In this document: in pieces, positions 17,101-18,888 of the stretch
Position numbering within the stretch: position 1 is the stretch's first letter
Layout of the letters: every line of letters begins with the position of its first letter
From: Treponema sp.
GTDB taxonomy: Bacteria > Spirochaetota > Spirochaetia > Treponematales > Treponemataceae
Assembly (NCBI GenBank): GCA_024699205.1
Contig: JAILQA010000230.1
Coordinates: 1 to 18,888 of the forward strand
DNA length: 18,888 nt
Direction of reading: 5' to 3'
The notes under the pieces: generated by a model
The model's database searches: none
What the model saw: the letters and a program-made list of their open reading frames with translations, nothing else
What the model was told of the DNA's origin: nothing
Made by a program: the position numbers and the translations under genes

Positions 17101-18888
17101 ACTACATCGGCTTCCGAGTAGTTCGTAACGCTTCATTCCATCCTTTGCTTGTAACATTTGATACAACAAGTAACTATCCGGGAAACACTGCTAAACTTAC
17201 TCCTGTAGTAATTAATGAAGCAGGACAAACGGCTACAGAACCGTCCTATTCAGTTACAAAGTATGGTTGCGCCTTTAAGGGTTGGTATACAAAAGCATAT
17301 CCAACAGATACAGATTCGGCATTCGATTTTGCAAGTCCAATAACCGACGATATTACTCTTTATGCTGTTTGGGAAGCTGATTTTGTACTTACAGAAAGCT
17401 CTACTTTTGCAGGCGAGGAAACCTTATGTGAAGGTGATGCAGATAGAGAATCCAAAGTATTCATAAAAGACAGAGTCCTTCCAATTGGCAGACTGTGGGT
17501 AAGCAACCACGAAGTCACTCAGGGTGAGTATGAAAAATATTGCTGTTATTCTGATAATGACAATAAGCCTTCAGATACATACGGCATAGGTTCTGATTAT
17601 CCTGTTTATTTCGTAAGCTGGTATGATACTATAGTTTACTGTAATTTGCGAAGTGTGGCTGAAGGTTTAACTCCTTGTTATTCACTTAATGACGAAACAG
17701 ATACTAAAAAATGGACAGGAGTTAAGACTGTTACAGAAGGTGGCATAACAAAGTATTCTTGTAGTTATATCACAGCTGGCGCTTCTAATACTTGGGCTGG
17801 TATAAATTGCAATTGGAACGCAAGCGGCTATCGTCTTCCAACCGAAGCTGAATGGGAATACCTTGCAAGGGGTGCTAATCTGACTTCTACAAACCAGAAA
17901 ATATATAGTGGAACAGATGATAATTTGGACAATTATGCTTGGCACACTGGAAATAGTGAAGATAAATCACACCCTGTAAATAACAAGCTTCCTAATGATT
18001 GTAACCTGTATGATATGACTGGTAATGTTGCCGAATTATGCTGGGATTGGTATTCAGAGAATATAGAGATAACTACACCAGCTACTGGAGCAACTTCCAA
18101 TGCATCTAATTACAGAGTAGTTCGTGGTTCCAGTTTTTCTAATGAAGATTCTGAGCCAAAATTAAATGCTCCAGGGTGTCTTGGTCCTTATAGAGGATAC
18201 AAATACATCGGTTTCCGCGTAGTCCGAAATGCTTCATTCCATCCTTTGCTTGTAACATTTGATACAACAAGTAACTATCCGGGAAACACTGCTAAAGTTG
18301 ATTATGTAGTAATTGATGAAGCAGATAAAAAGGTTACAGAACCATCTTATTCAGTTAAAAAGAATGGCTACGCCTTAAAGGGTTGGTATACAACAGCAAA
18401 TCCTACAGAAACAGATTCTCCGTTTAATTTTGACAGTTCAATAACAGAATCTATTACGCTTTATGCAGTCTGGTATGCTCCTACGTCTGTTGGTGATGTT
18501 CTTTTGACTGATGGTTCTATAATTTCTTATAAAGCCGGCAGAACCTTTACAGATACAGAAAAAGCAAATGCTGTTGGTGTTTTGTATGGTTTTGATGAAG
18601 AAGGTGCCCCAATGGGATGGGTTGCTAAATATCATACGGATACACATACAGGCTATGTATGGGCAACAAACGATGTAACACTCGGTGGAACAGGATTTGA
18701 GTCTATAGCTTGTACCAGAACTTCTGAGAGTAATAATGTTGATGAAGGTGTTACATTTGAAGGAGACTTAGACGGTAGCGACAACTGGAAAAAAGTTTGT
18801 GAGGCAGATACAACTGCAGAAAGTAATCCTGAAAAATATCCTGTTTTTGATTATGTAAATAAGTATGGTAAAGACCCGACCGCAGATT
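14121..18888 (+). CDS. Very large surface lipoprotein with three SUMF1/FGE-like modules and InlB-type repeats (runs off right edge)
   Basis: The frame has no stop from 14121 to the window end: at least 1589 codons. An N-terminal signal ends in lipobox LLFGC (lipidated C24), so the protein should be anchored in a membrane, probably surface-exposed. Order: N-terminal region (25-255); an InlB-like repeat (257-332); FGE-like module 1 (334-656), InlB repeat (659-734); module 2 (739-1006), InlB repeat (1009-1084); module 3 (1089-1373), InlB repeat (1376-1451); and a tail (VGDVLLTDGS...) that may start a DUF1566-like lectin-fold domain. Modules have CNLRS, GYRLPTEAEWEY, LYDMTGNV and GFRVVR but lack the catalytic cysteine pair of true formylglycine-generating enzymes, so binding rather than catalysis is likely. 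T. denticola TvpA, a retroelement-diversified protein, has the same fold. ATG has GAGGAGA upstream. Confidence 0.9.
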   Translation, partial: MKKVSFLFISFISILSGLFLLFGCNNGTRPDKNITDDTTDENKTYLTISNVTAERTVAPSFTNDTITDFVFTLKGKLEGTDTEKELGSYEGIEELTSASIPVETGNWTFTLTAAKDGTAFTGTREMEIISGSNTISFGLKWDEEALSGEGNLTYTFDFSKAATKNDVELVTGELVKYNPTSKEETAVEEYKESPLDVANSKVTYVLTEVPADVYRIRIRLYGDIEKTLPILTYPELAIITGGQTSTATRETKSLNAVYSISFFEDSTTEITDSRYPSKYTTLSETITLPASYTKSGYEFKGWYTNPSFEGDAVTSIAKGNTGNKAFYAKLVPEGGFVYVPGATVTGSVGSGDSVSEIFIEGRTVPIGDLYVCDHEVTQKEYEEFMTYYGAATTGDATGQGGNSEPYKPNDNVGDGDDFPAYYVSWYEAIIYCNLRSAAEGLTPAYYLADANGNELKLGVDQNGRNVADWDNNIETDTNGKYFYNSIEYYNDNLDYFDQGSGDSLGGIRLDLSANGYRLPTEAEWEYLARGGVNGTQYTYSGSDTLENVGWYSSNSGDNGGTDNPKVHEIRTKAMNAFGLYDMSGNVFERCWDWGRRTTSITPDTPSTGDSLFRNKIARGGSWADESIHTTVYFRNNENPNRRFSNLGFRVVRNASFYPLLVRFDVTTNWPENTAQIDSVVIDKEGQTVSLPAYDGTRTGYTFKGWYTSSTPGDSDEPFDFANPITDNITLYAVWEADFVLTESFTFEGEETLCKDDADRESKVFIKDKVIPIGSLWVCDHEVTQGEYEQYCCYTGTAPSDTYGKGSDYPVYFVSRYDAIVYCNLRSEAEGLTPCYSLNKNNDAKTWTGVKTVTEDGKTKYSCSYAQTINDWEEITCDWNANGYRLPTSAEWEYAARGANLDSTEQTIYSGTDGTNDDLDNYAWHAGNSSNTTHPVKGKLPNALNLYDMTGNVSEVCWDWHPEAINTYRSVRSSGFSENWELNVIGSVKSFGRYNYIGFRVVRNASFHPLLVTFDTTSNYPGNTAKLTPVVINEAGQTATEPSYSVTKYGCAFKGWYTKAYPTDTDSAFDFASPITDDITLYAVWEADFVLTESSTFAGEETLCEGDADRESKVFIKDRVLPIGRLWVSNHEVTQGEYEKYCCYSDNDNKPSDTYGIGSDYPVYFVSWYDTIVYCNLRSVAEGLTPCYSLNDETDTKKWTGVKTVTEGGITKYSCSYITAGASNTWAGINCNWNASGYRLPTEAEWEYLARGANLTSTNQKIYSGTDDNLDNYAWHTGNSEDKSHPVNNKLPNDCNLYDMTGNVAELCWDWYSENIEITTPATGATSNASNYRVVRGSSFSNEDSEPKLNAPGCLGPYRGYKYIGFRVVRNASFHPLLVTFDTTSNYPGNTAKVDYVVIDEADKKVTEPSYSVKKNGYALKGWYTTANPTETDSPFNFDSSITESITLYAVWYAPTSVGDVLLTDGSIISYKAGRTFTDTEKANAVGVLYGFDEEGAPMGWVAKYHTDTHTGYVWATNDVTLGGTGFESIACTRTSESNNVDEGVTFEGDLDGSDNWKKVCEADTTAESNPEKYPVFDYVNKYGKDPTAD
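14889..15116 (+). repeat. InlB-like repeat 0 (degenerate) in the lipoprotein
   Basis: Encodes about 76 residues ending in KSGYEFKGWYTNPSFEG and AFYAKLV. It keeps the GYxFxGWYT core of InlB/Listeria-Bacteroides repeats, but the final tryptophan of the LYAVW ending is missing and the sequence differs clearly from the three later copies. Confidence 0.7.
15120..16088 (+). repeat. SUMF1/FGE-like module 1
   Basis: Residues 334-656. It opens with GGFVYVPGA, typical of the start of SUMF1 domains, then HEVTQKEYEEF, YYVSWYEAIIYCNLRS, GYRLPTEAEWEY (515-526), FGLYDMSGNVFE, ARGGSW and GFRVVRNA. No cysteine pair occurs in the RGGSW-GFR segment. It has a longer middle insertion than modules 2 and 3. Confidence 0.85.
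16095..16322 (+). repeat. InlB-type repeat 1
   Basis: 228 nt (76 residues), with TGYTFKGWYT, FDFANPIT and ITLYAVW. Exactly the same length as the copies at 17145 and 18246, indicating unit duplication. Confidence 0.85.
16335..17138 (+). repeat. SUMF1/FGE-like module 2
   Basis: Residues 739-1006, with CDHEVTQGEYEQYCC, YFVSRYDAIVYCNLRS (the usual VSW is VSR), GYRLPTSAEWEY (882-893), LYDMTGNVSEVCWDW and YIGFRVVRNASF. The RGGSW motif is lost (RSSGFS). Module 2 is closest to module 3. Confidence 0.85.
17145..17372 (+). repeat. InlB-type repeat 2
   Basis: 228 nt, with YGCAFKGWYT, FDFASPIT and ITLYAVW. A run of 66 nt beginning just upstream (17130-17195) is identical to 18231-18296. Confidence 0.85.
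17385..18239 (+). repeat. SUMF1/FGE-like module 3
   Basis: Residues 1089-1373, with SNHEVTQGEYEKYCC, YFVSWYDTIVYCNLRS, GYRLPTEAEWEY (1236-1247), LYDMTGNVAELCWDW, VRGSSFS and YIGFRVVRNASF. One cysteine lies in the variable stretch; the FGE pair is absent. Confidence 0.85.
18246..18473 (+). repeat. InlB-type repeat 3
   Basis: 228 nt, with NGYALKGWYT, FNFDSSIT and ITLYAVW. After it the protein changes to a different domain (VGDVLLTDGS, then GVLYGFDEEGAPMGWVA) that continues past the window. Confidence 0.85.

Noticed and set aside
15120..18239. SUMF1 modules as active formylglycine-generating enzymes
   Set aside because: The paired cysteines needed for copper binding and catalysis are absent in all three modules, and no sulfatase gene is in the window.
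14121..18888. CRISPR array or transposon repeats in the right part
   Set aside because: The repeats are about 1 kb coding modules in one continuous frame, with no short spaced repeats, terminal inverted repeats or transposase.

Overview
The window reads as chromosome of a spirochaete, most likely a host-associated Treponema. This is inferred from a FlgM-type anti-sigma factor, a large surface lipoprotein with a spirochaete-style lipobox and InlB/SUMF1 modules, a PilZ-like protein, a moderately AT-rich composition and densely packed genes. No rRNA, tRNA, CRISPR array or insertion sequence was seen.

Layout. The left edge (1-331) is abnormal. A 135-nt piece of a tex gene on the + strand abuts, tail to tail, a second tex gene on the - strand; the two encode the same 45 residues but differ at 22 synonymous bases. 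From 1639 to 3872 come three - strand genes: tex (cut off at its C-terminus), a PilZ-like protein and an SDF-family (dicarboxylate/amino acid:cation) symporter. A 20-bp perfect inverted repeat (3879-3921) carries outward-facing extended -10 promoters and starts the + strand block: an unknown, possibly SDR-fold protein, rsmI, flgM and a terminator. A degenerate iron-ADH-like protein and a SpoU/TrmH RNA methyltransferase follow. They converge on a - strand block read from 13825 down to 7863: coaX, an ECF S-component (probable pantothenate transporter), trkA, trkH and a HATPase-HDOD fusion. Divergent from coaX, a very large lipoprotein gene starts at 14121 and is still open at the right edge (at least 1589 codons).

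How the genes work together. TrkA and TrkH form a potassium uptake system. CoaX and the ECF S-component form a pantothenate uptake and phosphorylation pair. Tex, RsmI and the SpoU enzyme serve RNA and translation. FlgM controls late flagellar genes, and the PilZ-like and HDOD proteins are signalling candidates. The large lipoprotein is the main accessory feature: an N-terminal region, then three formylglycine-generating-enzyme-like (C-type-lectin fold) modules, each followed by a 76-residue InlB-type repeat, with sharply variable stretches between near-identical ones.

Most unusual: the tex fold-back; the tandem modular lipoprotein with mosaic repeats; an Fe-ADH homologue that has lost three of its four metal ligands; and a recurring promoter style in which a -10 box (often the extended form TGNTATAAT) lies 6-12 nt before the start codon, predicting leaderless or nearly leaderless mRNAs.
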